Below are positions 6,576 through 6,576 of a DNA stretch of 6,576 nt, one piece after another. Location of the stretch: positions 1 through 6,576 of the forward strand of contig DASXIW010000016.1 in NCBI GenBank assembly GCA_036497785.1. Reading direction: 5' to 3'. Origin of the DNA: DASXIW01 sp036497785. GTDB taxonomy: Bacteria > Pseudomonadota > Alphaproteobacteria > Acetobacterales > Acetobacteraceae. Below the pieces are notes generated by a model. That model searched no databases, was not told the origin of the DNA, and saw only the letters and a program-made list of their open reading frames with translations. Position 1 is the first letter of the stretch; the number at the start of each line of letters is the position of its first letter. The translations under genes and the position numbers were made by a program.

Positions 6576-6576
6576 A

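Overview
The window looks like part of the chromosome of a high-GC Gram-negative bacterium, most likely an alphaproteobacterium of the Acetobacteraceae/Rhodospirillales type. This is inferred from GC-rich codon use, a long alphaproteobacterial-style TamB and stand-alone EAL-domain proteins; no marker in the window fixes the genus. It holds one large envelope gene cut by the left edge, one metabolic hydrolase, two tandem c-di-GMP phosphodiesterase-type genes, and what looks like a degraded insertion-sequence transposase cut by the right edge.

Left half (2-3493, + strand): the 3' part of tamB, encoding the inner-membrane-anchored, periplasm-spanning partner of the outer-membrane protein TamA. 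The reading frame is already open at base 2, so the N-terminal anchor and the true start lie upstream. Next, on the same strand (about 3596-4303), is an isochorismatase-family cysteine hydrolase. It is visibly lower in GC than tamB (31/60 G+C in the line starting at 4021 against 40/60 in the line starting at 1021, counted by hand). Its start is unclear: no in-frame ATG or GTG lies where the conserved part of the protein begins. Its reactive Cys is present, but the family's usual catalytic Lys appears to be replaced by His/Glu.

Right half (4325-6165, - strand): two adjacent EAL-domain genes transcribed toward the hydrolase, so the hydrolase and the downstream EAL gene converge with only 21 bases between them. 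The two EAL proteins match without gaps over about 240 residues (about 181 identical by hand count, roughly 75%), which indicates a tandem duplication. Both keep the full set of EAL catalytic residues. A compact hairpin followed by a T-run lies just after the stop of the upstream copy, and a -35-like TTGACT follows it, so the copies may be transcribed separately despite their closeness.

Right edge (6166-6576): about 236 bases without a convincing gene, then a minus-strand open frame (6402-6575) whose translation resembles, from memory, the central part of IS110-family transposases. It stops before the expected C-terminal domain and is read as a truncated remnant. The genes do not form one pathway: envelope biogenesis (tamB), a small-molecule hydrolase of unknown substrate and c-di-GMP turnover sit side by side. 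I see no strong evidence of a new multi-gene system. The features most worth checking are the EAL duplication, the hydrolase active site and start, and the transposase remnant.
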